Assembly: GCF_014648055.1 (NCBI RefSeq)
Contig: NZ_BMQJ01000006.1
Location: 62,001 to 126,000, forward strand
DNA length: 64,000 bases
Direction of reading: 5' to 3'
DNA from: Streptosporangium pseudovulgare
GTDB taxonomy: Bacteria; Actinomycetota; Actinomycetes; Streptosporangiales; Streptosporangiaceae
The translations under genes and the position numbers were made by a program. Each line of letters begins with the position of its first letter. Within the stretch, counting starts at the first letter, position 1. Of this stretch, positions 34,635 through 44,515 are shown in pieces. The notes below the pieces were generated by a model, which saw nothing but the letters and a program-made list of their open reading frames with translations, searched no databases and was not told the DNA's origin.

Positions 34635-35492
34635 TCAGACGTCGCCCGCGAAGGTGTCGCACTTGTTGGGGTCGCCGCTCTCGTAGCCGGTGGTGAACCA
34701 CTTGACACGCTGCGCCGACGTTCCGTGGGTGAACCCCTCGGGGTCGACCCGGCCCTGGGTGCGCTTCTGGATGCTGTCGTCGCCCACGGCCGAGGCCGCG
34801 CTGATCGCCTCTTCGATGTCGGTCTGGCTGAACGGCTTGGCGAACAGGCCGGTCTTGTAGGCGTTCTTGGCCCAGGCGCCGGAGTAGCAGTCGGCCTGCA
34901 GCTCCAGCCGGACCGAACCGCTCTCCGGCCCCTGCCGGTCCCCCTCCGCCTTGGCGTTGGTGCCGAGGAGGTTCTGCACGTGGTGACCGTACTCGTGGCC
35001 GACGACGTAGGCCTGGGCGAACGGGCCGCCCTTGGCGCCGAACCGGCTCTGGAGCTCGTCGAAGAAGCTGAGATCGAGGTAGACCCGCTGGTCGGCGGGG
35101 CAGTAGAACGGGCCGACCGAGGCGTCGGCGGCGCCGCAGCCGGTGTTGACCTGGCCGGAGAACATGACCGTCTTGGCCGGCGTGTAGTTCCGCACGACCT
35201 CGGGCCAGTAGTCCTGGATGCTGTTGACCACGCCGACGATCCGGCACTGCTCGTTCTGGTCGGCGTCCTGGCCGGTCTTGCACTCGGAGGCCAGGTTGGA
35301 GCTGGGGTTCACCGGGGCGGGGCCGTCGCCGCCGGTGATGTTCCCGGGGTTGACGCCGAATATCAGAGCCACGATGAGCGCGATGATCCCGGCCGCGCCG
35401 CCGCCGACGGCGATGCCACCGCCGGGGAAGCCGCCCCTGCCGCCGCTCTCCACCTGTGAGGTGTCGAGCCGGGCGTCATCTTTGAAGTCCAT
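34635..35492 (-). CDS. Neutral zinc metallopeptidase (YpfJ type)
   Basis: Membrane-anchored zinc peptidase (285 aa). One N-terminal helix (IAVGGGAAGIIALIVALIFG) follows a Gly-rich region. The catalytic motif is VVGHEYGHHVQN (HExxH), with ELQADCYSGAWA supplying further ligands, as in the YpfJ family. It also has GCGAADASVGPFYCPADQRVYLDLSFFDEL. ATG at 35492 follows AAGGGA. Substrate unknown; the enzyme faces the outside if the helix orientation is as usual. Confidence 0.88.
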   Translation of the reverse strand: MDFKDDARLDTSQVESGGRGGFPGGGIAVGGGAAGIIALIVALIFGVNPGNITGGDGPAPVNPSSNLASECKTGQDADQNEQCRIVGVVNSIQDYWPEVVRNYTPAKTVMFSGQVNTGCGAADASVGPFYCPADQRVYLDLSFFDELQSRFGAKGGPFAQAYVVGHEYGHHVQNLLGTNAKAEGDRQGPESGSVRLELQADCYSGAWAKNAYKTGLFAKPFSQTDIEEAISAASAVGDDSIQKRTQGRVDPEGFTHGTSAQRVKWFTTGYESGDPNKCDTFAGDV

Positions 35493-35777
35493 CGCCGATG
35501 TCCCTTCGATCCGCTTGGGACCTTCCACTGCCCCGGGGAGGCCGGGACATTCCGGCGGAACCGGATGACGGACGGGAGGTCACGGCTCCTCCGCGGCCCG
35601 GCGCTCCGCGTGGGAGAGCCGGTCCGGACACCCCTCGCCGAACGTCGCGCGCCCGCCGTGCTCATCGGGCATCCCCCGCGCGTGGTCCGGACGAATCGCG
35701 CGGGCCGGCGCGGGGTGAAGACGGGCGGATACGGCGAAGGGGCCGGGGCGCGTGTGCGCTCCGGCCCCTTCGGGCGG

Positions 35778-35863
35778 CGGAGGATAGGAGATTCGAACTC
35801 CTGAGGGGTTGCCCCCAACACGCTTTCCAAGCGTGCGCCCTAGGCCAACTAGGCGAATCCTCC
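35778..35863 (-). tRNA. tRNA-Ser(GGA)
   Basis: Minus-strand class II cloverleaf: acceptor GGAGGAT/ATCCTCC, anticodon stem CACGC/GCGTG with loop TTGGAAA (anticodon GGA, reads UCC/UCU), long variable arm and T arm AGGAG/CTCCT. CCA is not encoded, unlike the nearby CGA tRNA. Confidence 0.95.
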
Positions 35864-35947
35864 GTGGAGAAGCTTACCGAACTTTCGGAGTGCGGTGACC
35901 GCATATTCGGTGCCCCGAACACTCCGGTCAGACGTTAGACTGTCCTC

Positions 35948-36036
35948 GGACCCCTCGCGCGGCGTCATCCTGTGAACCTCCCCAGGGCCGGAAGGCAGCA
36001 AGGATAAGCAGGCTCTGGCGGGTGTGCGAGGGGTTC
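35948..36036 (+). ncRNA. ffs: Signal recognition particle RNA, small bacterial type
   Basis: The conserved domain IV core is seen: CCTGTGAACC, then CCCAGGGCCGGAAGGCAGCAAGGATAAGCAGG with the GGAA tetraloop and the asymmetric loop bound by Ffh. The ends GGACCCCTCGCGC and GTGCGAGGGGTTC pair with G-U pairs. Located between tRNA-Ser and dnaX, the usual actinobacterial position. Confidence 0.95.
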
Positions 36037-36073
36037 TCTTCGTTTCAGGACCCCTCGCAGGCGGGATGGTCGC

Positions 36074-38281
36074 ATGAGTCTTGCGCTTTACCGCAAGTAC
36101 CGGCCCGGGACCTTCGCCGAGGTCAAGGGCCAGGAGCACGTCACAGAGCCGCTGCGGCAGGCGCTGCGGAGCGGCCGGATCAGCCACGCCTACCTGTTCA
36201 GCGGGCCCCGGGGCTGCGGTAAGACCTCCAGCGCCCGGATCCTGGCCCGTTCGCTGAACTGCGAGCAGGGGCCGACGCCCGATCCCTGCGGAAAATGCGA
36301 GTCCTGCGTCGCGCTGGCCCCCACCGGCCCCGGCCACCTCGACGTCATCGAGATCGACGCCGCCTCGCACGGTGGTGTGGACGACGCCCGCGACCTGCGC
36401 GAGCGGGCCTTCTTCGCGCCCGTGTCGGCGCGCTACAAGATCTACATCATCGACGAGGCGCACATGGTGACCCGCGAGGGTTTCAACGCGCTGCTCAAGC
36501 TCGTCGAGGAGCCCCCGCCGCACCTGAAGTTCGTCTTCGCGACCACCGAGCCCGAGAAGGTCATCGGGACGATCAAGTCCCGGACCCACCACTACCCCTT
36601 CCGGCTGATCCCGCCCGCCGCGCTGCGCGCGCTCATGGAGGAGATCCTCACCGCGGAGAAGGTCCCGTTCGAGCCCGCCGCGCTGCCGCTGGTGATCCGG
36701 GCGGGCGCCGGCTCGGCCCGTGACTCGCTGTCCATCCTCGACCAGCTCTTCGCCGGGTCCGACGAGTCGGGCATCACCTACGCGCGCGCCGTCTCCCTGC
36801 TGGGCTACACCGACGGCGGCCTGCTCGACGACGTGGTCGCCGCCTTCGCCGCCCGTGACGGCGCCCGGGTCTTCCAGACGGTCGGCCGGGTGATCGAGGG
36901 AGGTCACGACCCCCGCAGGTTCGCGATGGACCTGCTGGAGCGCTTCCGTGACCTGGTGATCCTGGCCAACGTGCCCGAGGCGGCCGAGAGCGGGCTGCTC
37001 GACCGGCCCGCCGACGAGCTCGACCGGCTCCGCGAGCAGGCCGCCTCGATGGGCCCGGCCGAGCTGACCCGCGCCGCCGAGATCTTCAACGCCGGCCTGA
37101 CCGAGATGCGCGGCGCGGCCTCGCCCCGGCTGATGCTGGAGCTGATGTGCGCCCGGACGCTCCTGCCCGGGACCGGCCGGGACGAGGCGGCGCTGCTGAG
37201 CCGTCTGGAACGGCTGGAGCGCGGCGGCCTCGCGGCGGCTCCCGCCGTCCCCGCCGTCGCCGCCCCGCCGGTGCAGGTGGCTCCGGCCGTGGCGGCCCCC
37301 TCCCCGGCGGCCCAGGCCACGCCGCCCGCGCAGGTCCCGGTCGCGCCGCCCGTGCAGGCCCCGGCCGCCCCCGCGGGTACGGCTCCGGCCCCGGTGGAGC
37401 GGACCCGCGCGGACGACGACTGGCCCGCCGTGACCAGACCGGGCGCCCCCGCGGCCGAACCCCAGGCCCCCGCGGCCCCGGTGACCCCGGCGGCCCCGGT
37501 CGCCGGCGCGATGACCGGGACGGGGGCCGCGGCGGTGCAGCAGGCGTGGCCGCAGGTGCTCGCCGCCCTCAAACGGCGCAGCATCGTGGTCTGGGCGAAC
37601 GTCAACACCAACGCCCAGGTCGTGGGGGTCGAAGGAAAGCTCGTCACGCTGGGGTTCGCCCAGGTCGGCGCGATGCGCAACTTCACCGGCGGCGGCAAGG
37701 ACGTCGTCGTCGCGGCGGCCCTGCAGGACGTGCTGGGCGGCTCCTGGAAGGTCGAGGCCGTCGTGGCGGGCGGCGGCCCGTCCGGCGGCGCCCGCCCCCC
37801 GGCGGGCCCGCCTCCCCAGCCGGTCCAGCCGGCCCCGCAGCCGGCCCAGCCGCGCCAGGACCCCGCGCAGGGGCACGCCCCGGGGGCCGCTTCGGGTCCC
37901 GCCTCGGGATCGGCTCCGGGGCCCGCCTCGGCGCAGGCTCCGGCGGCCCGGCAGGCCCCTCCCGCGCGTCAGTCCTCCCCGCCCACCGACGATTCGTGGC
38001 CGGACGCGCCGCTTCCCGACGACCCCGGCTCGCCGCCCTCCCCGGCCCCCGGCCTCGCCGCCGCCCGCTCGGCCGCGAGGGCGGCGGCGCAGACGGGCCC
38101 GAAGGCCGGCGGCGCCAGGCCCGCCTGGCCGGACAAGGTGCCGGGACGCGTGCCCGCGCCGGACGGCGACGAGGTCGATCCGCTGAACGACGCGGACGCC
38201 GACGTCGACGCGCTGACCGGCATGGCGCTCATCCAACGGGAACTGGGCGGTCAGATCATCGAGGAGATCGACCACGCCTGA
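36074..38281 (+). CDS. dnaX: DNA polymerase III gamma/tau subunit
   Basis: Clamp-loader ATPase (735 aa). N-terminal YRKYRPGTFAEVKGQEHV, Walker A GPRGCGKTS, zinc module with CGKCESC, Walker B IYIIDEAHM, and sensor TTEPEKVIGTIKSRTHHYPF. Domain III follows (LLSRLERLERG). From about residue 390 comes a long Ala/Pro/Gln-rich stretch, with a small alpha/beta region (QVLAALKRRSIVVWANVNTNAQVVGVEGKLVTLGF) typical of actinobacterial tau, then another Pro/Ala-rich linker and an acidic tail. Leads dnaX-ybaB-recR. Confidence 0.97.
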   Translation: MSLALYRKYRPGTFAEVKGQEHVTEPLRQALRSGRISHAYLFSGPRGCGKTSSARILARSLNCEQGPTPDPCGKCESCVALAPTGPGHLDVIEIDAASHGGVDDARDLRERAFFAPVSARYKIYIIDEAHMVTREGFNALLKLVEEPPPHLKFVFATTEPEKVIGTIKSRTHHYPFRLIPPAALRALMEEILTAEKVPFEPAALPLVIRAGAGSARDSLSILDQLFAGSDESGITYARAVSLLGYTDGGLLDDVVAAFAARDGARVFQTVGRVIEGGHDPRRFAMDLLERFRDLVILANVPEAAESGLLDRPADELDRLREQAASMGPAELTRAAEIFNAGLTEMRGAASPRLMLELMCARTLLPGTGRDEAALLSRLERLERGGLAAAPAVPAVAAPPVQVAPAVAAPSPAAQATPPAQVPVAPPVQAPAAPAGTAPAPVERTRADDDWPAVTRPGAPAAEPQAPAAPVTPAAPVAGAMTGTGAAAVQQAWPQVLAALKRRSIVVWANVNTNAQVVGVEGKLVTLGFAQVGAMRNFTGGGKDVVVAAALQDVLGGSWKVEAVVAGGGPSGGARPPAGPPPQPVQPAPQPAQPRQDPAQGHAPGAASGPASGSAPGPASAQAPAARQAPPARQSSPPTDDSWPDAPLPDDPGSPPSPAPGLAAARSAARAAAQTGPKAGGARPAWPDKVPGRVPAPDGDEVDPLNDADADVDALTGMALIQRELGGQIIEEIDHA

Positions 38282-38668
38282 CGCGCGGCGCCGGGCCGTA
38301 CGGGGCCGCTCTCCGCGCGGTGGGCTCCCGCGGCGGTCTTCCGTGCCGGGCGCGGCCGGTCCCTCGCCCGGCGCTCCGGGGCGGCTCGTCACGTCCGGGT
38401 CCCCGGCACCGGGAAGAAGCGCACCGGGTTATTGAACAAATGCAATGTGTGACGGGCCCGGGTCCGGTTAAATTTCCGTCAACACGTTGCCGTACGCGGC
38501 CGCTCCGGTGCGTGTCACGTCGGGTCCCGGACGTCTTGGAGGGGGGCCGGGACCCGACAGGGGGTTTAGCGTCCCCCTCTGGGGAACACGTGCCCGGGCC
38601 AGTGCAACAGCCGGTCCGGACCCCGTAGGCTCGTGACGACTGACGTCACGGACGAGGAGCACACGACG
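38282..38668. other. Gap between dnaX and ybaB, with a 12-bp hairpin
   Basis: No gene seen in 387 bases. GTCGGGTCCCGG (38519-38530) pairs perfectly with 38547-38558 around 16 bases. This is a likely terminator of dnaX or a leader element for the following genes; a short AT-rich stretch near 38430-38480 may carry a promoter. Confidence 0.55.
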
Positions 38669-39022
38669 GTGAACCCAGGGGATGTAAACCTGCAGCAACT
38701 GCTGGAGCAGGCGCAGCTCATGCAGCAGCAACTCGTCAGCGCCCAGCAGGAGCTGAACGACGCCCAGGTGCAGGGCTCGGCGGGCGGCGGGCTCGTCGTG
38801 GCCACGGTCAACGGCAGCGGCGAACTGCTCGAACTGAAGATCAAGGCGGAGGCCGTCGACACCGGTGACCGCCAGGAGACGGCCGACACGATCGCCGACC
38901 TGGTCATCGCCGCCATCCGGGACGCCGTGCGCTCGGCGGCCGACCTCCAGCAGGAGAAGCTCGGTCCGCTCGCGCAGGGCCTCGGCGGCGGGGGCGGCCT
39001 CGGCCAGCTTCCCGGATTCTGA
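38669..39022 (+). CDS. ybaB: YbaB/EbfC family nucleoid-associated protein
   Basis: Small DNA-binding dimer (117 aa). [26 protein letters not shown] starts the family fold, followed by [21 protein letters not shown] and [25 protein letters not shown]; a Gly-rich tail ends it. GTG at 38669 has GGAG 9 bases upstream and matches the family N-terminus; GTG at 38633 would add 12 acidic residues. Sits between dnaX and recR, as in many bacteria. Confidence 0.92.
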   Translation: MNPGDVNLQQLLEQAQLMQQQLVSAQQELNDAQVQGSAGGGLVVATVNGSGELLELKIKAEAVDTGDRQETADTIADLVIAAIRDAVRSAADLQQEKLGPLAQGLGGGGGLGQLPGF

Positions 39023-39025
39023 GCC

Positions 39026-39625
39026 ATGTACGAGGGGGTCCTCCAGAACCTGATCGACGAGCTCGGCATGCTGCCGGGCGTCGGTCCCAAGAGCGCGCAG
39101 CGGATCGCGTTCCACCTGCTGGCAGCGGAGCCCGCCGACGTCAAGCGGCTCGCCCACGCCCTGCTGGAGGTCAAGGACAAGGTCCGCTTCTGCCGCGTCT
39201 GCGGCAACGTCGCCGCCGAGGAGGAGTGCCGGATCTGCCGTGACACCCGGCGCGACACCCACGTCATCTGCGTCGTGGAGGAGTCCAAGGACGTGGTGGC
39301 CATCGAGAAGACCCGTGAGTTCCGGGGCCGCTACCACGTGCTCGGCGGAGCGATCAGCCCGATCGACGGAGTCGGCCCCGACGACCTGCGCATCCGGGAA
39401 CTGATGACGCGCCTGGCCGACGGCCGGGTGACGGAGCTGATCATCGCCACCGACCCCAACCTGGAGGGGGAGGCGACGGCGACGTACCTCGCCCGTCTGG
39501 TGAAGCCGATGGGCCTGAAAGTCACACGACTCGCCAGCGGCCTGCCCGTGGGCGGTGACCTCGAGTACGCCGACGAGGTCACCCTGGGCCGCGCGTTCGA
39601 AGGAAGAAGGCTGCTGGATGTCTGA
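39026..39625 (+). CDS. recR: Recombination protein RecR
   Basis: Ring-forming protein of the RecFOR repair path (199 aa). HhH motif [21 protein letters not shown], zinc finger [16 protein letters not shown], Toprim domain [28 protein letters not shown] and C-terminal [28 protein letters not shown]. Full length. It follows ybaB by 3 bases and overlaps the next gene by 8. Confidence 0.97.
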   Translation: MYEGVLQNLIDELGMLPGVGPKSAQRIAFHLLAAEPADVKRLAHALLEVKDKVRFCRVCGNVAAEEECRICRDTRRDTHVICVVEESKDVVAIEKTREFRGRYHVLGGAISPIDGVGPDDLRIRELMTRLADGRVTELIIATDPNLEGEATATYLARLVKPMGLKVTRLASGLPVGGDLEYADEVTLGRAFEGRRLLDV

Positions 39626-40148
39626 CGCATGGGCCGACCTGGCCGACCGGATCGCCGTCCACGCGCGCGACTACATCGACGGGTTGACCCGGCTGGCGGG
39701 CGGAGAGGGCGGCGACGCCATCCTGCCGCTGCTGCTGGTGGAGGTGGCGCAGGTCAGCTCCGCCGGTGCCCAGCTCGGCGCCTGCCAGGACGTGATCCTC
39801 TCCGGCAACTGGGAGCCGCACCTGAGCGAGGACCCGGACGTCGACGGCGTCCGGACCACCCTCGCCGAGCGCCTGGGCCCGGTCGACGACTACGCCGAGG
39901 TCTTCGACCCCTACAAGGACACCTCGGTGACGCCCTACCGGCTGTCGGACGACCTGACCGCGGTGGCAGCCGACCTCATCCACGGGCTCCGGCACTACCA
40001 GGCGGGCCGGCCGCTGGAGGCCCTGTGGTGGTGGCAGTACTCCTACTTCAACACGTGGGGCAACCACGCGGGTGCCGCCCTGCGGGCGCTCCAGGCGCTC
40101 GTCGCGCACACGCGCCTCGACGTGGCGGAGGAGCGTACCACGGTCTGA
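39618..40148 (+). CDS. DUF5063 domain protein
   Basis: A 176-residue soluble protein: [120 protein letters not shown]. The [15 protein letters not shown] core is the DUF5063 hallmark. Overlaps recR by 8 bases, so cotranslated. This position after recR is conserved in actinomycetes; role unknown. Confidence 0.88.
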   Translation: MSDAWADLADRIAVHARDYIDGLTRLAGGEGGDAILPLLLVEVAQVSSAGAQLGACQDVILSGNWEPHLSEDPDVDGVRTTLAERLGPVDDYAEVFDPYKDTSVTPYRLSDDLTAVAADLIHGLRHYQAGRPLEALWWWQYSYFNTWGNHAGAALRALQALVAHTRLDVAEERTTV

Positions 40149-40239
40149 CCTGTCCACATCGTGGTCAGGCCCGAAAAAGCTCGACGGGGCGCAAGTAGAC
40201 TGAGGGCTCCACAGCCCCAGATTGCTTCGGAGAGATCTC

Positions 40240-41514
40240 GTGGCGCTCGTTGTACAGAAGTACGGTGGTTCGTCCGTCGCCGACGCGTCCTGCATCAAGC
40301 GGGTCGCGCAGCGGATCGTCGCGACGAAAAAAGCCGGCAACGACGTCGTGGTGATCGTCTCGGCGATGGGTGACACCACCGACGAACTGCTGGACCTCGC
40401 CCAGCAGGTCTCGCCGCTGCCCCCGGGCCGCGAGCTCGACATGCTCCTCACCTCCGGCGAGCGCATCTCGATGGCGCTGCTGGCGATGGCGATCGCCAAC
40501 CTCGGCCACGAGGCCCGGTCGTTCACCGGCTCCCAGGCCGGTGTCATCACCGACTCCTCCCACGGCCGCGCGCGCATCATCGACGTGACGCCCGGCCGGA
40601 TCCAGGAGGCCCTCGGCAACGGCCAGATCGCGATCGTGGCGGGGTTCCAGGGTGTCTCCCAGGACACCAAGGACATCACCACGCTCGGCCGGGGCGGATC
40701 CGACACGACCGCCGTCGCCCTCGCCGCCGCCCTGGAAGCCGACGTCTGCGAGATCTACACCGACGTGGACGGCATCTTCACCGCCGACCCGCGCATCGTC
40801 CCGACCGCCCGTAAGATCCCCAGGATCTCCTACGACGAGATGATGGAGATGGCGGCCTGCGGGGCGAAGATCCTGCACCTCCGCTGCGTGGAGTACGCGC
40901 GCCGGTTCAACCTGCCGATCCACGTCAGAAGCTCGTTCAGCACCAAGGAAGGCACGTGGGTCGTCTCCGACCCCGACAGCGAAGGAACAGAGATGGAGCA
41001 GCCGATAATCTCCGGCGTCGCGCACGACCGGAGCGAGGCCAAGATCACCGTTGTCGGGGTGCCCGACAAGGTCGGCGAGGCTGCCACGATCTTCAAAACG
41101 CTGGCGGACGCTGAGATCAACATCGACATGATCGTGCAGAACGTGTCGGCGGCGGCGACCGGCCGTACGGACATCTCCTTCACGCTGCCCACGACCGACA
41201 GCTCCACGGCGCTGACCGCGCTGAAGAAGATCCAGGACCGCATCGGGTTCGAGTCGCTGCTCTTCGACGACCAGATCGGCAAGGTGTCGCTGATCGGCGC
41301 GGGCATGCGCTCGCACCCCGGCGTCACCGCGACGTTCTTCGCGGCCATCGCCAACGCGGGAGTGAACATCGAGATGATCTCCACCTCGGAGATCCGCATC
41401 TCGGTGATCGTCGGACAGGACGAGGTCGACGCGGCGGTCACCGCCGCGCACCACGCGTTCAACCTCGACGCCGACCAGGTCGAGGCAGTGGTCTACGGAG
41501 GTACCGGACGATGA
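40240..41514 (+). CDS. lysC: Aspartate kinase, alpha subunit
   Basis: First enzyme of the aspartate family pathway (lysine, threonine, methionine, DAP), 424 aa. Catalytic domain: [72 protein letters not shown]-terminal tandem ACT domains mediate feedback inhibition. GTG chosen at 40240 after GGAGAG. A second start inside encodes the beta subunit. The stop overlaps asd by ATGA. Confidence 0.96.
   Translation: MALVVQKYGGSSVADASCIKRVAQRIVATKKAGNDVVVIVSAMGDTTDELLDLAQQVSPLPPGRELDMLLTSGERISMALLAMAIANLGHEARSFTGSQAGVITDSSHGRARIIDVTPGRIQEALGNGQIAIVAGFQGVSQDTKDITTLGRGGSDTTAVALAAALEADVCEIYTDVDGIFTADPRIVPTARKIPRISYDEMMEMAACGAKILHLRCVEYARRFNLPIHVRSSFSTKEGTWVVSDPDSEGTEMEQPIISGVAHDRSEAKITVVGVPDKVGEAATIFKTLADAEINIDMIVQNVSAAATGRTDISFTLPTTDSSTALTALKKIQDRIGFESLLFDDQIGKVSLIGAGMRSHPGVTATFFAAIANAGVNIEMISTSEIRISVIVGQDEVDAAVTAAHHAFNLDADQVEAVVYGGTGR
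40993..41514 (+). CDS. Aspartate kinase beta subunit (internal start)
   Basis: In-frame ATG at 40993 preceded by GAAGGA (40981-40986) gives a 173-residue product, [17 protein letters not shown]..., that covers just the ACT regulatory domains. Overlapping alpha/beta subunits are known for lysC in Corynebacterium and Bacillus. The ribosome site spacing supports use of this start, but translation is not proven. Confidence 0.65.
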   Translation: MEQPIISGVAHDRSEAKITVVGVPDKVGEAATIFKTLADAEINIDMIVQNVSAAATGRTDISFTLPTTDSSTALTALKKIQDRIGFESLLFDDQIGKVSLIGAGMRSHPGVTATFFAAIANAGVNIEMISTSEIRISVIVGQDEVDAAVTAAHHAFNLDADQVEAVVYGGTGR

Positions 41515-42578
41515 GCCGCAAGCCGACCCTCGCCCTGATCGGCGCGACCGGTGCCGTGGGCACCGTCATGCGCGACATCATCTCCCACCGGGAGGACGTC
41601 TACGGCGAGATCAAGCTCGTCGCGTCCGCCCGGTCGGCCGGGAAGGTCCTTCAGGTCCGCGGTGAGGACGTGGTCGTCCAGGAGCTGACCCCCGAGGTCT
41701 TCGACGGCGTCGACATCGCGATCTTCGACGTGCCGGACGAGGTCTCCGCGGTGTGGGTGCCGGTCGCGGCCGAGCGTGGCGCGACCGTCATCGACAAGTC
41801 AGGCACCTTCCGGATGAACCCCCAGGTGCCGCTGGTCGTGCCGGAGGTGAATCCCGAGGCCGCGCGGGAGCGGCCGCTGGGCATCATCTCCACCCCCAAC
41901 TGCACCACGTTGTCGATGATGGCCGCGATGGGCGCGCTGCACGCCGAGTACGGCCTGCGCGAGCTGGTGGTCGCCTCCTACCAGGCGGTCTCCGGCGCGG
42001 GCGTGGCGGGCTCGGCACGCCTCTACGACGAGATCGAGGCCCTGGCCGGCGACCGGACGGTCGGGCAGACCGCCGGTGACGTGCGCAAGGCCCTGCAGAA
42101 CGCGCTGGGCGAGGCCGAGTCGCCGTTCCCGGCTCCGGTGGCGTTCAACGTCGTGCCGTGGGCGGGTTCGCTCAAGGACGGCGGCTGGGCCTCCGAGGAG
42201 ATCAAGCTCCGCAACGAGTCCCGGAAGATCCTCGGGATCGACGACCTGAAGGTCTCGGCGACCTGCGTGCGGGTCCCGGTGATCACGACCCACTCGCTGG
42301 CCGTGCACGCGACCTTCGAGCGTGAGATCACCGTCGCCGACGCCCACCGGATCCTGGAGGCCGCGCCCACCGTGGTCGTCATGGACGACCCGGCCAACGG
42401 TGTCTTCCCGACCCCGGCCGACGTCGTCGGCACCGACCCGACCTACGTCGGCCGGATCCGCCAGGCGCTCGACTTCCCCAACACCCTCGACCTGTTCGTC
42501 TGCGGGGACAACCTCCGCAAGGGTGCGGCCCTGAACGCCGCGGAGATCGCCGAGCTGGTCGCGGCCGAGTTCGCCTGA
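41511..42578 (+). CDS. asd: Aspartate-semialdehyde dehydrogenase
   Basis: Second step of the aspartate pathway, reducing aspartyl phosphate with NADPH (355 aa). Nucleotide loop [12 protein letters not shown], active-site Cys in [13 protein letters not shown], and substrate/catalytic stretch [23 protein letters not shown] with the general-acid His. Other typical motifs: [20 protein letters not shown]. Starts in ATGA overlap with lysC; a strong hairpin follows 60 bases after the stop. Confidence 0.97.
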   Translation: MSRKPTLALIGATGAVGTVMRDIISHREDVYGEIKLVASARSAGKVLQVRGEDVVVQELTPEVFDGVDIAIFDVPDEVSAVWVPVAAERGATVIDKSGTFRMNPQVPLVVPEVNPEAARERPLGIISTPNCTTLSMMAAMGALHAEYGLRELVVASYQAVSGAGVAGSARLYDEIEALAGDRTVGQTAGDVRKALQNALGEAESPFPAPVAFNVVPWAGSLKDGGWASEEIKLRNESRKILGIDDLKVSATCVRVPVITTHSLAVHATFEREITVADAHRILEAAPTVVVMDDPANGVFPTPADVVGTDPTYVGRIRQALDFPNTLDLFVCGDNLRKGAALNAAEIAELVAAEFA

Positions 42579-42637
42579 CCCGTCCGCCCCGTCTGACCGG
42601 CCCGGCCCGTTCGGGCCCGGCCGGTCCGGCCGTCACC

Positions 42638-42680
42638 GTCACACGCCGTACGGCGGGCCGCCCGCCGTACGGCGTGTGAC
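42638..42680. terminator. 20-bp perfect hairpin after asd
   Basis: Arms 42638-42657 and 42661-42680 are exact inverse complements around a 3-base loop. It lies between the convergent asd and M15-like genes and probably ends both. No T run. Confidence 0.75.
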
Positions 42681-42829
42681 GGCCCGCCGATGGTCACAGC
42701 GTCAGGACTCGCGGTGCCGGGGTGTCACGGCGATCGCCGCCCGGTGGCGTCCGGGGACCGTGGTGATCGCGGCGGGGACCGGGGCTCACGCTTTCGCGGC
42801 GTCCGGGCGTCCGGGCGTCGAAGAAGGTG

Positions 42830-44338
42830 TCACGACGTCCGGGTGTCGAAGAACAGGATGTCCCAGTGGTCCAGTTCGCGGGCGTAGAGGGCGTTCGGCG
42901 CCCGGTAGAGCGGGGCGCCGTCGTCGCGGATGCCGTCGAACGGATAATGCCGGATGATGTGGTCGTTGACGCATGAGTTCGGCTGGATATCCAGTTTGTA
43001 GCCCTTGGCGTGGCTGTAGCGGCCGGGAGCGTGGCCGACCTCGGTGCCGCCGGTGATGACGATCGGGCAGCCGCTCGCGCGTTTCAGCGCGATCACGGAG
43101 GCGACGGTGGTCCTCCGCACGGTGTCCAGAGAGGTGCACTGTCCTATCGTGCGGTCCACGCATCCCCCCGTGGATTTCCAGGACAGGCCCGAGCGTTTCA
43201 GCCGGTGCGCGGCCTGGGCCTGGGTGAGCCGTACGGGCAGCGCGCGGGCGGCCTTCGCGCTCGCCGTGCTGACGCTCGCCGCCTCCGTGCCCGCGGCCGG
43301 CTTCACCTCGGCCGCGGGTTTCGCCGCCGGAACGCGCCCGGAACCCGTGACCGGTTTCGCCGCCGCCGCGGGCTTGGCCACCGGGGCGGCCTCGGCGCCG
43401 GTGGCCGGTTTCGCCTCCGTCGCGGGTTTCGCCACCGGAGCGCGCCCGGAACCTGCGACCGGTTTCGCCGCCGGAGCATTCCTGGTGCCCGCGACCGGTT
43501 TCGCCTCGGTCGCGGTCTTCGCTCCGGCCGCGGACTTTGCCGCCGGGGCGCCCTTCGTACCCGGGGCCGTCCTCCTCACGGGGGCGGCCTTCCTCACGGA
43601 GGCGGTCCCCGTGATCTCGGTGCTCTCCTTCACGGTGACGGCTTTCGCTTCCTCGGCGGCCTTCCGCGCCGAGACCGCCTTCGCGCTCGTGGTGGCTTTC
43701 GCGCGTCCGGTGGCCCTCGTCGTCCTCGCGGCCTTCGCGGCCCTCACCGACGCCGCCCTGGCGCTCGCGGTCCTGGCGCCCCTCGCCCTCGGGGACCTCG
43801 GGTCGGCCGCCCGAGTGTCCGCCGCCGACCCCGTGTCCGCGGCTGATCCTGTTTCCGCGGTCGATTCGTTGTCCGCCGTCCACGTGCCCGCCGCCGTCCC
43901 GGCACTCGCCGCCGCGTCCGAGCTCACCGGTGTTCCGGTGCTCGCCATCGGCCGGTCGGCGGTCAGCGGTCCCACGAAGGCCGGCGGCCCCGCGGCGGTC
44001 AGCGGCCTCGCAACCGTGAGCGAACCCGCCGTGAGTGGACCTGCCACGAGCGGACCCGCCACGAGCGGACCCGCCACGAGCGGACCCGCCACGAGCGGAC
44101 CCGCCACGAGCGGACCCGCCGCGAGTGGACGCGCCGTCATGAGCGGCCCCGTCGCGGTGAGCGGGTACGCCGCCGTGAGAGGGCCCGCGTCCACCAGCGG
44201 GTTCATGGCCGCGAGGCCGGCCGGGCGTGTGACGGCACCGGCGCCTCCCGCGGTCACCGTGGTGAGCGCCGCGGGCAGAACCAGAAATGCTCCGGACGCG
44301 AGCCAGGAGGCGCCACGTCTACGGGGAGGTGCTCCCAT
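42830..44338 (-). CDS. Secreted low-complexity protein with C-terminal M15-like domain
   Basis: A 502-residue exported protein. Signal peptide: SWLASGAFLVLPAALTTVTAGGAGA. Residues about 70-100 hold five repeats of AGPLV (15-bp DNA repeats, 44032-44125). A long Ala/Lys/Thr/Pro region (about 160-370; repeated AKPATEAKP, VAKPA, SGRAP) resembles histone-H1-like tails and could bind wall polymers. The last about 130 residues form a domain with RLTQAQAAHRL, two Cys pairs, ITGGTEVGHAPGRYSHAKGYKLDI and DHWDILFF: His, Asp and a late His/Trp as in M15/VanY-type peptidases. Its role may be in peptidoglycan cleavage; the catalytic set needs comparison to families. Confidence 0.65.
   Translation of the reverse strand: MGAPPRRRGASWLASGAFLVLPAALTTVTAGGAGAVTRPAGLAAMNPLVDAGPLTAAYPLTATGPLMTARPLAAGPLVAGPLVAGPLVAGPLVAGPLVAGPLTAGSLTVARPLTAAGPPAFVGPLTADRPMASTGTPVSSDAAASAGTAAGTWTADNESTAETGSAADTGSAADTRAADPRSPRARGARTASARAASVRAAKAARTTRATGRAKATTSAKAVSARKAAEEAKAVTVKESTEITGTASVRKAAPVRRTAPGTKGAPAAKSAAGAKTATEAKPVAGTRNAPAAKPVAGSGRAPVAKPATEAKPATGAEAAPVAKPAAAAKPVTGSGRVPAAKPAAEVKPAAGTEAASVSTASAKAARALPVRLTQAQAAHRLKRSGLSWKSTGGCVDRTIGQCTSLDTVRRTTVASVIALKRASGCPIVITGGTEVGHAPGRYSHAKGYKLDIQPNSCVNDHIIRHYPFDGIRDDGAPLYRAPNALYARELDHWDILFFDTRTS
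44032..44125. repeat. 15-bp tandem repeat inside the M15-like gene
   Basis: Five to six near-identical copies of CGAGCGGACCCGCCA; on the coding strand they encode AGPLV repeats. Perfect copies at the DNA level point to recent slippage. Confidence 0.85.
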
Positions 44339-44515
44339 TCTTCATCCCTTGTCGCGGGAGCCCTTCCGCCAAGGGGTTCAATCCCACGATCGAACTGGTA
44401 CGACTCCTCAGAAAGCCTCGAATTTGCTCTTTAATGGTGATCAACGTGCGGCTCAATGACCTGACCCGTTCACCCGCCGGGTCGTGGATCACCAACGGGG
44501 TCACAGGGTCGTACA

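Noticed and set aside
44032-44125. CRISPR or regulatory repeat array
   Set aside because: 15-bp repeats in frame with, and inside, a secreted low-complexity protein.
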